Shown: positions 1 through 9,406 of the stretch, piece after piece
Layout: each line of letters opens with the position of its first letter
How positions within the stretch are numbered: position 1 is the first letter of the stretch
Source: Flavobacterium alvei
Lineage (GTDB): Bacteria; Bacteroidota; Bacteroidia; Flavobacteriales; Flavobacteriaceae
Assembly (NCBI RefSeq): GCF_002920895.1
Contig: NZ_PQVG01000002.1
Span: 1 to 64,000 of the forward strand
Length of the DNA stretch: 64,000 nt
Direction: 5' to 3'
The notes under the pieces: generated by a model
What the model was told of the DNA's origin: nothing
The model's database searches: none
What the model saw: only the letters and a program-made list of their open reading frames with translations
Translations under genes and position numbers: made by a program

Positions 1-83
1 TCTTGAACAATTTGTAATTTAAAAGACATTGTGTAGTCCTTTTGGGTGCGCTTTACATAGCGGCTTTCTTGGGCGTTTTCCAT
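1..83 (-). CDS. IS3-like transposase OrfA, N-terminal part (cut by window edge)
   Basis: The reverse strand from an ATG at 83 reads MENAQESRYVKRTQKDYTMS and stays open to the window edge. This resembles the start of the helix-turn-helix OrfA of IS3-family elements, which binds the element ends and is normally joined to OrfB by frameshifting. Only 27 codons are visible, so family assignment rests on a short stretch, and whether the element is intact cannot be judged. Confidence 0.6.
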   Translation of the reverse strand, partial: MENAQESRYVKRTQKDYTMSFKLQIVQ

Positions 84-122
84 AACGATGAATTTTGTGT
101 ATCGTTATTTCAGGACAAGACA
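1..122. mobile_element. End of an IS3-like insertion sequence (partial)
   Basis: Outside the OrfA start, the reverse strand begins TGTCTTGTCCTGAAAT at about 122. The TG at this edge fits an IS3-family terminal inverted repeat. The other end and the target duplication lie outside the window, so the boundary is an estimate. Confidence 0.45.
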
Positions 123-141
123 TTCAAAAATCATAATCAAG

Positions 142-167
142 CCTCGTTTTTAAACGAGGTTTGTTTT
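142..167 (+). terminator. Rho-independent terminator-like hairpin
   Basis: A perfect 8-bp stem, CCTCGTTT (142-149) and AAACGAGG (152-159), is followed by TTTGTTTTTG. It faces rightward and sits just outside the insertion-sequence edge, so it may have belonged to a gene left of the insertion. The rest of 168-300 shows no gene. Confidence 0.6.
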
Positions 168-311
168 TGTTTCAAAGTGAATTCAATTCAAATTTTAGGA
201 CGAAATGACGTTCTCTAAACACAAAAAAAAACAAATTTGATTACAGAAAATATCCTTAGATGTTTCATTCTTAAAAATACGAATAATCCTGTTTTATAGT
301 ATTTTATTTGC

Positions 312-319
312 TATATTTG
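312..319 (+). promoter_or_regulatory. Candidate -7 box of a Bacteroidetes promoter
   Basis: TATATTTG matches TAnnTTTG, the Bacteroidetes sigma factor -7 element, 52 bases before the lipoprotein gene at 372. No convincing -33 TTG is at the usual spacing, so this is a weak call. Confidence 0.35.
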
Positions 320-371
320 TTTGAGTTTTTTTTACAGACATCAAGAACAACTCACTAATTCTAAATAAACT

Positions 372-1139
372 ATGAAAAATTTAATTGCCGTTTTTACTTT
401 ACTCTTAATTTTTATAAGCTGCGAAAAAGTAGAGGACGATACCGATAATTTCTGCACCTCAAATTGCACCACTTTAAGAGGAAAGTTTGTTTCACTTAAC
501 AACCAACCCGTTCCAAACATTAAAGTCGCATTAAAATACAGAATCAGCGGTGGCGAGTTAGGCGGCGGTTATACCCGAAAAATTGTAAATACAAAATCGG
601 ATAAAAATGGAAATTTTAATAACTTCTTTTTCATAAAAGATAAAGAACTAGGACGTTATACTGGTGGGTATTTTGAAGTTGATATTGACGATTCTAGCCT
701 TGATAATAATAAATATATTAGAACTAATAATTTAATTGGAAACACAACGTCTGACATTGGGTTTGCCATTTATTCAATAATTAATAGAGACACCATAATT
801 GACGAAACCTATTATATACCCAAAAAAGCCTATATAAAAGTTAATCTTAATAATTATGCTGCTCAAAAAGAAGGGGATCATTTTGAAGTGCAAACATTCT
901 ATCCTTTTGGTCCAAAAATTGGACAGAATACCTATTTAAATTCTGAATACGCAACAGGTTTTAGTGGGTATGACAATTGGACGGCAAAAACATTGAATAA
1001 CAGTTTTAAAGTCTTTGTTGCCGAAGGAGAAAAAAATATCATACACATAATTAAACTCAAAAACGGTGTCTTATTAAATCAAGATATTGAAGTTTTTGTT
1101 CCTGCTAATAATACGATTGAGTTAACCTATGATTATTAG
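372..1139 (+). CDS. Hypothetical lipoprotein, 255 aa
   Basis: The N-terminus is a lipoprotein signal: a Lys near the start, a hydrophobic stretch, and the lipobox FISC with the lipidated Cys at residue 17. It should be anchored in the outer membrane or periplasm. The region after residue 36 (LRGKFVSLNNQPVPNIKV) resembles a carboxypeptidase-regulatory-like beta-sandwich, as found in many Bacteroidetes surface lipoproteins. No catalytic motif is seen. It stands alone, with its own candidate promoter upstream and 147 AT-rich bases before the next gene. Function unknown. Confidence 0.75.
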   Translation: MKNLIAVFTLLLIFISCEKVEDDTDNFCTSNCTTLRGKFVSLNNQPVPNIKVALKYRISGGELGGGYTRKIVNTKSDKNGNFNNFFFIKDKELGRYTGGYFEVDIDDSSLDNNKYIRTNNLIGNTTSDIGFAIYSIINRDTIIDETYYIPKKAYIKVNLNNYAAQKEGDHFEVQTFYPFGPKIGQNTYLNSEYATGFSGYDNWTAKTLNNSFKVFVAEGEKNIIHIIKLKNGVLLNQDIEVFVPANNTIELTYDY

Positions 1140-1286
1140 GCGTTACTATATTTTGCAGTATTAAAAATAGTTTTTATATTAATTTATACTATTCACATAC
1201 TAACATCTATCATTAAATACTATATTTTTATTGTTTATCGATAAATTTTTATTATTTTTACGGCATAATTTTAAATCTTAATAATT

Positions 1287-1823
1287 ATGTCAAAAACAAA
1301 CAACTTAGTATTTTGGGGGCTATATATTATAGCTTGGATTATTTTTGTCGGCTTGTGCATTGAAGCAGGAGGATTAATAGTCAATTTCATTTTCAGTCTC
1401 TACAGACCTGAATTTATACAAAATCTATATCAAAAGTTGGATTTAATTGAGATGTATAACGCCAGTAGATTATCTTTTTATGGAGTTTACAGTTTTATTC
1501 TAATCATTTCAATTTTAAAAGCCTGCCTGTTTTACTCCGTTATCCGACTCATGCACAAAATGGATTTATCAAAACCGTTCAACACTTTTGTTGCGAGACA
1601 AATTTCAGCAATGAGTTATTTTACCCTCTCCATTGGAGTATTAAGTCACATAGCCAGACAGTTTGTCAAAAATCTAATGCATCACGGCTTTGTTCCCGAC
1701 AACTTAAACCAATTTTGGGCAGACAGTCAAGCCTTCATTTTGATGGGAGCGGTGATTTATATCATTGCAACTATTTTCAAAAAAGGAGTCGAATTGCAAT
1801 CGGAAAACGAATTAACAATCTAA
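1287..1823 (+). CDS. DUF2975 family membrane protein
   Basis: 178 residues with about four transmembrane segments (roughly residues 10-35, 60-85, 105-125 and 145-165), matching the DUF2975 family by layout and by partner. It lies 3 bases before a YozG-type helix-turn-helix gene. DUF2975 with a small Xre-like regulator is a widespread pair (yoaS-yozG in Bacillus), in which the membrane protein is thought to signal to, or be controlled by, the regulator. The function of the pair is not known. Confidence 0.8.
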   Translation: MSKTNNLVFWGLYIIAWIIFVGLCIEAGGLIVNFIFSLYRPEFIQNLYQKLDLIEMYNASRLSFYGVYSFILIISILKACLFYSVIRLMHKMDLSKPFNTFVARQISAMSYFTLSIGVLSHIARQFVKNLMHHGFVPDNLNQFWADSQAFILMGAVIYIIATIFKKGVELQSENELTI

Positions 1824-1826
1824 ATT

Positions 1827-2039
1827 ATGGCAATAATAGTAAACCTAGATGTGATGATGGCTAAACGAAAAATTTCGCTGAACGAGCTTTCAGCAAAGGT
1901 TGATTTGACATTATCTAATCTTTCCATTTTAAAAACAGGCAAAGCAAAAGCCATTCGATTTAGCACTTTAGAAGCCATTTGCAAAGCCTTGGATTGCCAA
2001 CCCGGCGATATTTTAGAATATAATAATCTTGAAAAATAA
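1827..2039 (+). CDS. Small Cro/C1-type helix-turn-helix regulator (YozG-like)
   Basis: 70 residues, nearly all one Xre-type helix-turn-helix. LNELSAKVDLTLSNLSILKTG holds the helix-turn-helix, and FSTLEAICKALDCQPGDILEY is the typical second half of the YozG group. It follows the DUF2975 gene by 3 bases and is almost certainly co-transcribed with it. The likely role is autoregulation of the pair. Two alternative in-frame Met codons (residues 10 and 11) would still leave the DNA-binding domain intact. Confidence 0.85.
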   Translation: MAIIVNLDVMMAKRKISLNELSAKVDLTLSNLSILKTGKAKAIRFSTLEAICKALDCQPGDILEYNNLEK

Positions 2040-2081
2040 AATATCTTTTCAACTTTTATCCATAATTTTAGCAAAAAAAAG

Positions 2082-2516
2082 ATGGCAACATTTAGCAAAC
2101 AACTTTCTTTTCGATGGTCGGATTTAGATCCTAATTTTCACTTACGCCACAGTGCATATTATGATTTTGGAGCGCAACACCGTATTGAAATACTGGAAGA
2201 ATTAGGATTGACCTTGAGAGTAATGCAAAAAGAGCATATTGGTCCAGTATTGTTTCGAGAAGAATGTGTTTTTAGAAAAGAAATCAACCTTTCTGATGTG
2301 ATTATAATGCAAACCAAAATGGCGAAAATGAATGCCGATGCTTCGCGCTGGTCCATCGTTCACGAATTTTATAGAGAAGAAGTTTTATGTGCCATTATCA
2401 CTGTTGATGGGGCTTGGCTGGACACCAAACTTCGAAAATTAGCTTCTCCTACTCCACAAATCGTAAATGATGCATTGAGTGTTTTTCCAAAAACAACTAC
2501 TTTTACCACTTTATAA
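2082..2516 (+). CDS. Acyl-CoA thioesterase of the hotdog fold (4HBT-like)
   Basis: 144 residues, the usual length for a hotdog thioesterase. The FRWSDLDPNFHLRHSAYYDF segment matches the 4-hydroxybenzoyl-CoA thioesterase family, whose catalytic Asp normally sits in a D-x-x-G/N-H-x-x-N/H motif; here DPNFHLRH occupies that place. It probably hydrolyses acyl-CoA thioesters in the cytoplasm; the substrate cannot be told from sequence. The following DUF1398 gene starts 10 bases after its stop, so they may be co-transcribed. Confidence 0.75.
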   Translation: MATFSKQLSFRWSDLDPNFHLRHSAYYDFGAQHRIEILEELGLTLRVMQKEHIGPVLFREECVFRKEINLSDVIIMQTKMAKMNADASRWSIVHEFYREEVLCAIITVDGAWLDTKLRKLASPTPQIVNDALSVFPKTTTFTTL

Positions 2517-2526
2517 TTATTGAATT

Positions 2527-2916
2527 ATGTTTACCATAGAACAAATAAAAGAAGCTCATTCCAAAGTAAAATCTGGTGCCGACTTTCCTGCTTACATTCA
2601 AGATTTAATTGATTTGGGCGTTTTAAGCTATGACACTTTTGTAAATGACGGCCACGTCGAATATTTGGGCAGCCATACTTTTAGAGTTGCACAAACTGAT
2701 ACTTACGATAGCATTGCCATTGCTCCTATAGCTAACAAAGAACGTTTTATAGAATTTCTGGTCATGCATCAAGATGGACAAACCGATTATCTCACATTTT
2801 GCCATCACGCAGCCCAATGTGGCATTGCAAAATGGAACGTCAATATTATCGAAATGACTTGCACTTATTTTGACTCAACCGATGCACCCATTTTAATTGA
2901 AAAAATTCCGAGTTAA
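2527..2916 (+). CDS. DUF1398 (YbcV-like) family protein
   Basis: 129 residues beginning MFTIEQIKEAHSKVKSGADF, then 'YIQDLIDLGVLSYDTFVNDG', which is characteristic of the DUF1398 family found widely in bacteria and of unknown function. Cytoplasmic, with no signal or membrane segment. Likely in one transcript with the thioesterase just upstream. Confidence 0.8.
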   Translation: MFTIEQIKEAHSKVKSGADFPAYIQDLIDLGVLSYDTFVNDGHVEYLGSHTFRVAQTDTYDSIAIAPIANKERFIEFLVMHQDGQTDYLTFCHHAAQCGIAKWNVNIIEMTCTYFDSTDAPILIEKIPS

Positions 2917-2984
2917 AAAATTAGTATTTACTTTCTGTATTGCAAATCAATCGATTTATAATTATGCTGTTTACACAAAAATCT

Positions 2985-2992
2985 TACCTTTG
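2985..2992 (+). promoter_or_regulatory. Candidate -7 box for the SulP gene
   Basis: TACCTTTG fits TAnnTTTG and lies 18 bases before the ATG at 3011, implying a very short leader. No clear -33 TTG is at the expected spacing. Confidence 0.45.
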
Positions 2993-3010
2993 GGTAACTT
3001 TTTTTGAGCT

Positions 3011-4561
3011 ATGAAACGAGCAATAAAATACTATAGAATCATTTGGTTCAAACACGATTTACCAGCTGGACTTTCTGTATTTCTAGTGGCTTTACCACTG
3101 TGTTTAGGAATTGCTTTAGCATCGGGAGCGCCTCTATATTCTGGCATACTCTCTGGCATTATTGGTGGATTGGTGGTTTCAGTTGTTAGTGGTTCGCAAC
3201 TAGCCGTTTCTGGCCCTGCAGCAGGATTGTCAACTATGGTTTCGGCTGCCATTCTTTCGCTTGGCGATTATCGACTCTTCTTGTTATCAGTAATAATTGC
3301 TGGTTTATTTCAAATTGTACTTGGTTTGCTAAAATTGGGCGCAATTGCTAATTATTTTCCTTCATCGGTTATCAAAGGAATGCTTGCTGCGATTGGAATA
3401 ATTTTAGTTTCTAAACAAATTCCTTTGGCTTTAGGCTACGATAAACCCGATTTTTGGACCAGTGGTTTTATTCAATTGTTTTCGGCTAATAACTTTTTTG
3501 GAAATATAGAAAATTTCAATAATCATATTACCCGAGGAGCCATTCTGATTACCACTTTTTCTTTGGTTGTTTTACTTACTCTTCAGCAACCTTTTGCCAA
3601 AAAACTAAAGATTATTCCAGCCCCTTTATTAGTGGTAGTAATTGGAGTCATTACCAATATTGTTTTTACCCATTTGACTTCCGAATTTTCGCTAAAACCA
3701 ACTCAATTGGTTTCCATACCTTCTAATTTTTTAGAAAGTATTGCATTTCCAAATTTTTCAAAGATATTTTCAACTATCGAAATTTGGAAAAACGGAATTC
3801 TTATCGGTTTGCTAGCTAGTTTAGAAACCCTACTTTGTATTGAAGCGGTAGATAAATTAGACAATCGCAACCGAATTACACCTGTGAATCGGGAACTTAT
3901 TGCTCAAGGAATTGGCAATATGACTTGTGGACTTCTTGGAGCAATTCCGATAACTGCGGTTGTGGTAAGAGGTTCTGCCAATGTTGATGCTGGGGCTAGA
4001 ACTAAATTATCGGCATTTACTCACGGATTATTTTTGTTATTTGCTGTTTTAATGATTCCTTTTTTAATCAATAAAATTCCTTATGCCTCATTGGCAGCCA
4101 TACTTTTAGTCACAGGATTCAATTTGACAAAACCAAGTCTTTACAGCAATATGTGGCAGTTGGGACGCAAACAGTTTATTCCTTTTCTAATTACCATTGT
4201 GGTCATTTTATCTACAGATTTGCTGATTGGAGTAAGCATCGGACTTTTGATTTCTATCTATTATATCATTCAAAGTAATTTTAAAATAGAATACCATCTC
4301 AATCAAACTAAGTTTCAAGGAATCGAAACGCAATACATCAAACTCAATCATAATGTTACTTTTCTGAACAAAGTTAAATTGAGAAAAACATTAGACGAAG
4401 TTCCTGAATATTGCGTTCTAACCATTGATGGTAGTGAAAGTCGCCAAATAGATTATGATATTTTAGAAATCATAAGCGAATTTCAAAGAAAAGCACACGA
4501 CCGACATATAGAATTACACTTGATTAATATTGAAAGTGTAAAAGTAATGGCAGTTCATTAG
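3011..4561 (+). CDS. SulP family inorganic anion transporter
   Basis: 516 residues. After a short cytoplasmic lead, the DLPAGLSVFLVALPLCLGIA segment is the SulP signature, followed by about 11-12 membrane segments to roughly residue 415 and a short C-terminal STAS-like domain (from about 430; VLTIDGSES sits at the expected place). SulP proteins move sulfate, bicarbonate or other anions across the inner membrane; Bacteroidetes SulP proteins are often bicarbonate or sulfate carriers, and sequence alone does not decide. The next gene is convergent, a TauE/SafE permease, so both may handle sulfur anions (inference). Confidence 0.9.
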   Translation: MKRAIKYYRIIWFKHDLPAGLSVFLVALPLCLGIALASGAPLYSGILSGIIGGLVVSVVSGSQLAVSGPAAGLSTMVSAAILSLGDYRLFLLSVIIAGLFQIVLGLLKLGAIANYFPSSVIKGMLAAIGIILVSKQIPLALGYDKPDFWTSGFIQLFSANNFFGNIENFNNHITRGAILITTFSLVVLLTLQQPFAKKLKIIPAPLLVVVIGVITNIVFTHLTSEFSLKPTQLVSIPSNFLESIAFPNFSKIFSTIEIWKNGILIGLLASLETLLCIEAVDKLDNRNRITPVNRELIAQGIGNMTCGLLGAIPITAVVVRGSANVDAGARTKLSAFTHGLFLLFAVLMIPFLINKIPYASLAAILLVTGFNLTKPSLYSNMWQLGRKQFIPFLITIVVILSTDLLIGVSIGLLISIYYIIQSNFKIEYHLNQTKFQGIETQYIKLNHNVTFLNKVKLRKTLDEVPEYCVLTIDGSESRQIDYDILEIISEFQRKAHDRHIELHLINIESVKVMAVH

Positions 4562-4582
4562 TCAAAGAAATTAATCTACTCT

Positions 4583-5365
4583 TTATTTGACTACTAGATT
4601 GAAACCAACATAAAACAACATTATAGCTATAGCATTTCTTAAATAAAAATCAGGTAATTTTCCACTCAATAAACTTCCTAAATATATTCCTGGCAATGAA
4701 CCCATAAGTAAATGCCCTAATATATTAAAATCTAAATTTCCCATTGAAGCATGTCCCAATCCTGCAACTAGTGTTAGTGGTACTGCATGTGCAATCTCGG
4801 TTCCTACTAATTTTGGCGTTGGCAAAAGAGGATATAGAAAAAACAAAGTTACTGTTCCTAATGCTCCAGCTCCAATTGAAGTTAGAGTAACTGTTGCTCC
4901 TAACATTACTCCAATGGCAACAGTCAATAAATTTTGAGTTTTACTCTCAGAATGAAATTTATCTCCAGCGTGCTTTTGTGAAAAAACCAACAATTTCTTT
5001 TTAAAAACTATAGCTACTGATGTAAAAAGCAATGCCCATCCCAAACTATATTTTATAAGCTTATTCATAACTTCAAGATCTGCTTTCAAACTATGAAGTA
5101 TCCACAAAGTCAACAAAGCTGCAGGAACACTACCCAAAGTCAACCAACCAGTTATAACCCAATTGATGTTTTTTTTCTTGTTATGAACATAAACACCACC
5201 CGACTTAGTGATAGCTGCATATAACAAATCAGTACCTACAGCAGTAGAAGGTGGTATTCCAAACCACAATAAAATTGGTGTCATCAATGATCCCCCACCA
5301 ACGCCTGTCATCCCAACAATAAAACCAACAACTAATCCTGCAACTATTAATCCTACTAAATCCAT
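4583..5365 (-). CDS. TauE/SafE family sulfite/anion exporter
   Basis: About 260 residues with eight predicted membrane segments in two repeats. The 'VGFIVGMTGVGGGSLMTPIL' and 'GATVTLTSIGAGALGTVTLF' stretches are the paired Gly-rich motifs of the TauE/SafE (DUF81) family, which exports sulfite, sulfoacetate or related anions. An upstream ATG at 5416 is in frame, but MDLVGLIVAGLVVGF at 5365 begins right at the first membrane helix and is the better start. It converges with the SulP gene, 21 bases between stops. Confidence 0.85.
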   Translation of the reverse strand: MDLVGLIVAGLVVGFIVGMTGVGGGSLMTPILLWFGIPPSTAVGTDLLYAAITKSGGVYVHNKKKNINWVITGWLTLGSVPAALLTLWILHSLKADLEVMNKLIKYSLGWALLFTSVAIVFKKKLLVFSQKHAGDKFHSESKTQNLLTVAIGVMLGATVTLTSIGAGALGTVTLFFLYPLLPTPKLVGTEIAHAVPLTLVAGLGHASMGNLDFNILGHLLMGSLPGIYLGSLLSGKLPDFYLRNAIAIMLFYVGFNLVVK

Positions 5366-5723
5366 AGATATTATATTATTTTTTGGCAAAAATAGTAAAA
5401 ACACTATATAATCCAAATAGTTTGTAAATTCTTCATACTGTATATAATGATTTTAGACTCAAACAAAAAATAATTCATTTAATTTAAAATTGAATTTACC
5501 ACTAATACTGCTTTAAAAATTGATAAAATCCGAAGAAAATTAATTTTTTTAGGTGTTTTAGTAGAAATTCATAAATAACCCTATAGAATATGTAGAATTA
5601 AAATAGTCCTTACTATTTGAAAAAAAATAACTTTAATTTTAAAAAGTAGCTTTTTTCACTCGAAAAAAAATTAAATTAATCTAATAAAAAGATAAAATTC
5701 AAGGAAATTCAAACACAATTGTT
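5366..5723. other. Intergenic, AT-rich, no gene seen
   Basis: About 360 bases between two leftward genes. It is very AT-rich with many A and T runs; no ORF of use, no clear hairpin and no repeat was recognised. It should hold the promoter of the TauE/SafE gene, but no TAnnTTTG match on the reverse strand stood out. Confidence 0.5.
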
Positions 5724-6794
5724 TCACAAATTATCAGTTTCCAACCAAGTCATAAAAAGTTTATAACCAATAGTAAGAATGATAGCTCCTAAGAACAAGC
5801 CTATAAATCCATTATAAAGAAATCCACCTATCGAACCTAGAAAAATCACTAGCATTGGAGCTGGAGCATTTCTCCCTAATAAAATAGGTTTTAAAATATT
5901 ATCAATCAGTAGTGTAATTCCCAGCCAAATAGCTAAAATCACTGCTGTAGTAGTATCAGAAACAGAAAACATATAAATGATAACCGGAATAACAATTGGC
6001 CCCACTCCTATTTGCACAATTGCCAAAATAAGACACAAAATAGTCCACAAACCAGCAAAAGGAACTCCTGCAATGAAAAAACCAAGACTAGCCATAGTAG
6101 CTTGAATAAACGCAACTCCTAAAATACCTTTAACCACATTTCGAATGGTTACAACCGAAATTTCTGCAAAATGATCACTATTAGAACCCACTAATTTTCT
6201 AAAAATTTTTTGAGAAACATCTGCAGATGAATCGGAATAGACTAATAAGACTCCTGCAATAATTATTGAAATTATAAAAGATACAATTCCTTTGCTAACA
6301 CTAGCAAAAGCTATCAAAATTATGGCACCATATTCTTTTATTTGATCAGAATATTTTACTACAACATCTTGCATATTATCTGAAGCCGCTTGCCAAACGT
6401 CTATAATAGGTTGAGCAATCTTAGGCCAATTTTCGGTAGTGCCGCCTGGTGGTGGAATTAAGGATTCACCCGCATTGAACAATTCACGAAAGTGGTTCAC
6501 CCCTTCATAAAGCGAATAAACAACGAGTCCGCTTGGAACCATTATAACACTTAACATCAACAAAATCAAAACTAAAACTGCTAGAATTTTTTTTCCTCTA
6601 AAAATCTTTGACAAAAAACTATAAACAGGAAAAATGGCAATAGCAATAACTACAGCCCAAATCAGAATTAATACAAATGGTTTTAATATATCAAAACACC
6701 ACATTAATAATACTGCTAATACTCCTAGACGTATGATTATATCAACAATTTTTTCGAAATTATAACTTGAAAAATTCGTTTTTATCGGTTCCAT
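5724..6794 (-). CDS. AI-2E family transporter (PerM/YdiK-like membrane protein)
   Basis: 356 residues. Two membrane helices near the N-terminus, another hydrophobic segment at about 65-90, a soluble domain (about 90-155), then about five more helices ending in 'GFLYNGFIGLFLGAIILTIG', the layout of the AI-2E transporter (UPF0118) family. Members export small molecules or ions in the inner membrane; some are Na+/H+ antiporters, and the autoinducer name is historical. Divergent from the serine dehydratase gene across a 98-base shared upstream region. Confidence 0.85.
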   Translation of the reverse strand: MEPIKTNFSSYNFEKIVDIIIRLGVLAVLLMWCFDILKPFVLILIWAVVIAIAIFPVYSFLSKIFRGKKILAVLVLILLMLSVIMVPSGLVVYSLYEGVNHFRELFNAGESLIPPPGGTTENWPKIAQPIIDVWQAASDNMQDVVVKYSDQIKEYGAIILIAFASVSKGIVSFIISIIIAGVLLVYSDSSADVSQKIFRKLVGSNSDHFAEISVVTIRNVVKGILGVAFIQATMASLGFFIAGVPFAGLWTILCLILAIVQIGVGPIVIPVIIYMFSVSDTTTAVILAIWLGITLLIDNILKPILLGRNAPAPMLVIFLGSIGGFLYNGFIGLFLGAIILTIGYKLFMTWLETDNL

Positions 6795-6865
6795 TTTATA
6801 AAATTTGATAAATTAATATTCTGTAAATATATAAAAGTACAGCAATAAAATAGAGCACAATCTTC

Positions 6866-6873
6866 TATATTTG
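6866..6873 (+). promoter_or_regulatory. Candidate -7 box for the serine dehydratase gene
   Basis: TATATTTG matches TAnnTTTG, 19 bases before the ATG at 6893. Position and match are good, although no TTG at -33 was found. Confidence 0.5.
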
Positions 6874-6892
6874 TTCTACTAAATTTTCTCTT

Positions 6893-8320
6893 ATGGAAGA
6901 ATGCATTTCGGTTTTTGATATGCTCAAGATTGGTGTTGGACCATCTAGTTCTCACACACTTGGCCCTTGGCGAGCTGCCGAACGATTTTTGGGAGAACTT
7001 CGTGCCAACACAATTTTTGAAACTGTACATCACATCAAAGTAGATTTATTCGGCTCTCTTTCTTTAACTGGAAAAGGTCACGCAACTGATTTAGCCATTA
7101 TGCTAGGACTTTCTGGTCAGGATCCTGAATATATTCCTGTTCAAAATATAGCCGAAATTATCACTGAAATTAAAGCTAAAAAAATACTCTATTTAGGAAA
7201 TGAAAAAAACATCTCTTTTTCGTTAGAAGATGACATTATTTTCAATAAAAACTTCCTGCCTTTTCACGCCAATGGCATGAAATTTACAGCCTATTTAGTG
7301 GACAACACTGAATATTCATCGACTTATTATTCTATTGGAGGTGGATTTGTAGTTGTGGAAGAACGTGTCAATGCTAAAAAGAAACTAGAAATAAAATGCG
7401 CTTTTCCGTTTCCCATTCAAAATGCTGAAGAATTATTAAACTATACCGAAGTTCACAACAAAAGCATCTCAGACATTGTTTATGAAAACGAAAAATCAAT
7501 GCGTCCCGAAGCTGAAATTCACTCTGAATTAATGCGAATTTGGAACACCATGCTCGAATGTATGTACATTGGTTGTCATTCCGAAGGCATTCTACCCGGA
7601 GGATTGCACGTGCGCCGAAGAGCTTTTGATATGCACCAACACCTCATTGGTTTAGCTCATTATAATTCACCTCAAACTTGGTTGGAAGAAATTCGCCTGA
7701 CAGAAGTAAAATTCAGACAAATACTGAAATGGGTTTCGTGTTTTGCTTTGGCTGTAAACGAAGTCAACGCTGCTTTAGGTCGTGTTGTAACCGCTCCAAC
7801 AAACGGAAGTGCTGGCGTAATTCCGGCAGTTTTAATGTATTATTTGGTTATCGAAAATCATAATGCTGGCGAAAAAGAAATCAAACAATTCTTGATGGTT
7901 GCTGGAGAAATTGGTAGCATTTTCAAAAAAGGTTCTACCATTTCGGCTGCTATGGGTGGCTGCCAGGCTGAAATTGGTGTTTCATCAGCAATGGCAGCAG
8001 CAGCTTTATGCGAATTGATGGGCGGAACTCCTGCACAAGTTTTAATGGCTGCCGAAATTGCCATGGAACATCATCTAGGATTGACTTGTGACCCTATTGG
8101 TGGTTTGGTCCAAATTCCTTGCATCGAAAGAAATACAATGGGCGCTTTAAAAGCCATTAATGCCGCCGAATTAGCTCTTGAAACCGACCCAAAAAACGCC
8201 AAAGTACCTTTGGATAAAGTAGTTGACACGATGTGGCAAACGGCCAAGGATATGAACAATAAATACAAAGAAACCTCAGAAGGCGGCTTAGCTGTTGCGG
8301 TAAATATGGCGGATTGCTAG
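6893..8320 (+). CDS. sdaA: L-serine ammonia-lyase (fused alpha/beta, iron-sulfur type)
   Basis: 475 residues, the length of single-chain bacterial L-serine dehydratases. It converts L-serine to pyruvate and ammonia in the cytoplasm. The beta domain is at the N-terminus ('[20 protein letters not shown]', the conserved GPSSSHT loop) and the catalytic alpha domain at the C-terminus ('[17 protein letters not shown]', GGCQAEIG, then '[20 protein letters not shown]'). The Cys residues in GGCQAEIG and [16 protein letters not shown] are those that hold the 4Fe-4S cluster. Single gene, promoter-like box upstream. Confidence 0.95.
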   Translation: MEECISVFDMLKIGVGPSSSHTLGPWRAAERFLGELRANTIFETVHHIKVDLFGSLSLTGKGHATDLAIMLGLSGQDPEYIPVQNIAEIITEIKAKKILYLGNEKNISFSLEDDIIFNKNFLPFHANGMKFTAYLVDNTEYSSTYYSIGGGFVVVEERVNAKKKLEIKCAFPFPIQNAEELLNYTEVHNKSISDIVYENEKSMRPEAEIHSELMRIWNTMLECMYIGCHSEGILPGGLHVRRRAFDMHQHLIGLAHYNSPQTWLEEIRLTEVKFRQILKWVSCFALAVNEVNAALGRVVTAPTNGSAGVIPAVLMYYLVIENHNAGEKEIKQFLMVAGEIGSIFKKGSTISAAMGGCQAEIGVSSAMAAAALCELMGGTPAQVLMAAEIAMEHHLGLTCDPIGGLVQIPCIERNTMGALKAINAAELALETDPKNAKVPLDKVVDTMWQTAKDMNNKYKETSEGGLAVAVNMADC

Positions 8321-8425
8321 AGCAATATTTGGCAAAAACAATTACAAATAGACTAATTTTTGTGAAATTCAATTTCATTTCTAAGCTATTTTTGCTGTCA
8401 TTTGCACTCTTAAACCAAAATCAGA

Positions 8426-9391
8426 ATGAAAAATGAAAATCAAACCAAAAAAAGCATCTTAGACAAAACCATCACCACGCGTGAGGTCATTTTTATGTTT
8501 TTTGTGGTTTTATGCTTATCTCCTTTAATTTCTCCACCAATCGCATTGCTAATGGGATTGATTATTGCTCAATTTATCGGGCATCCCTATTTGAATTTAA
8601 ATCACAAAGCCACCCACATCTTATTACAAGTTTCAGTTGTTGGACTTGGTTTTGGAATGAATGTAAATAGTGCTTTAAAAGCAGGTAAAGAAGGAATTGT
8701 TTTGACAATCGCTTCAATTATTGGAACCATCTTAATTGGGATTTTCTTAGGTAAAATTCTAAAAATAGAAGAAAAAATATCCTACTTGATTGCCACAGGA
8801 ACCGCCATTTGTGGCGGAAGCGCTATTGCTGCCATTTCGCCTGTAATCAAAGCCAATGAAAAACAAATTTCGGTAGCTTTGGGAACGATTTTCATACTTA
8901 ATTCAATTGCGTTAGTCGCATTTCCGTATATCGGTCACTATTTGAATTTATCCGAAACCCAATTTGGAATGTGGTGCGCCATCGCCATTCACGACACGAG
9001 TTCGGTTGTAGGAGCTGCTGGAAAATATGGTTCTCAAGCACTTGAAGTAGCAACAACAGTCAAATTAGCTAGAGCATTGTGGATTATACCTATTGCCTTT
9101 TTATCAACTTTTGTATTCAAAAATAAAGATACCAAAATCAAAATTCCGTATTTCATTGGGTTATTTATTTTAGCAATGATGGCCAATACTTATCTTCCTT
9201 TTGTACAAAATTTTAGCCATTACATCACTGGATTTGCAAAAGCAACTTTAACCCTAACATTGTTCCTTATTGGCTGTGGTTTGTCGAGAAAAGTATTAGT
9301 TTCTGTGGGTTATAAACCTTTAATAGAAGGAATTGTTCTTTGGATTATTATTTCGTTTTCGACTTTATGGGCGGTTTTAACTTGGGTTTAA
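8426..9391 (+). CDS. YeiH-type putative sulfate exporter (UPF0324)
   Basis: 321 residues with about ten membrane helices. 'VSVVGLGFGMNVNSALKAG' and 'TAICGGSAIAAISPVIKANE' are diagnostic of the YeiH/UPF0324 family. 'Putative sulfate exporter' is the family label and is weakly supported experimentally. The DUF2809 gene starts 15 bases after its stop, suggesting a two-gene membrane operon. Confidence 0.88.
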   Translation: MKNENQTKKSILDKTITTREVIFMFFVVLCLSPLISPPIALLMGLIIAQFIGHPYLNLNHKATHILLQVSVVGLGFGMNVNSALKAGKEGIVLTIASIIGTILIGIFLGKILKIEEKISYLIATGTAICGGSAIAAISPVIKANEKQISVALGTIFILNSIALVAFPYIGHYLNLSETQFGMWCAIAIHDTSSVVGAAGKYGSQALEVATTVKLARALWIIPIAFLSTFVFKNKDTKIKIPYFIGLFILAMMANTYLPFVQNFSHYITGFAKATLTLTLFLIGCGLSRKVLVSVGYKPLIEGIVLWIIISFSTLWAVLTWV

Positions 9392-9406
9392 GATTTAAAT
9401 TTCATC

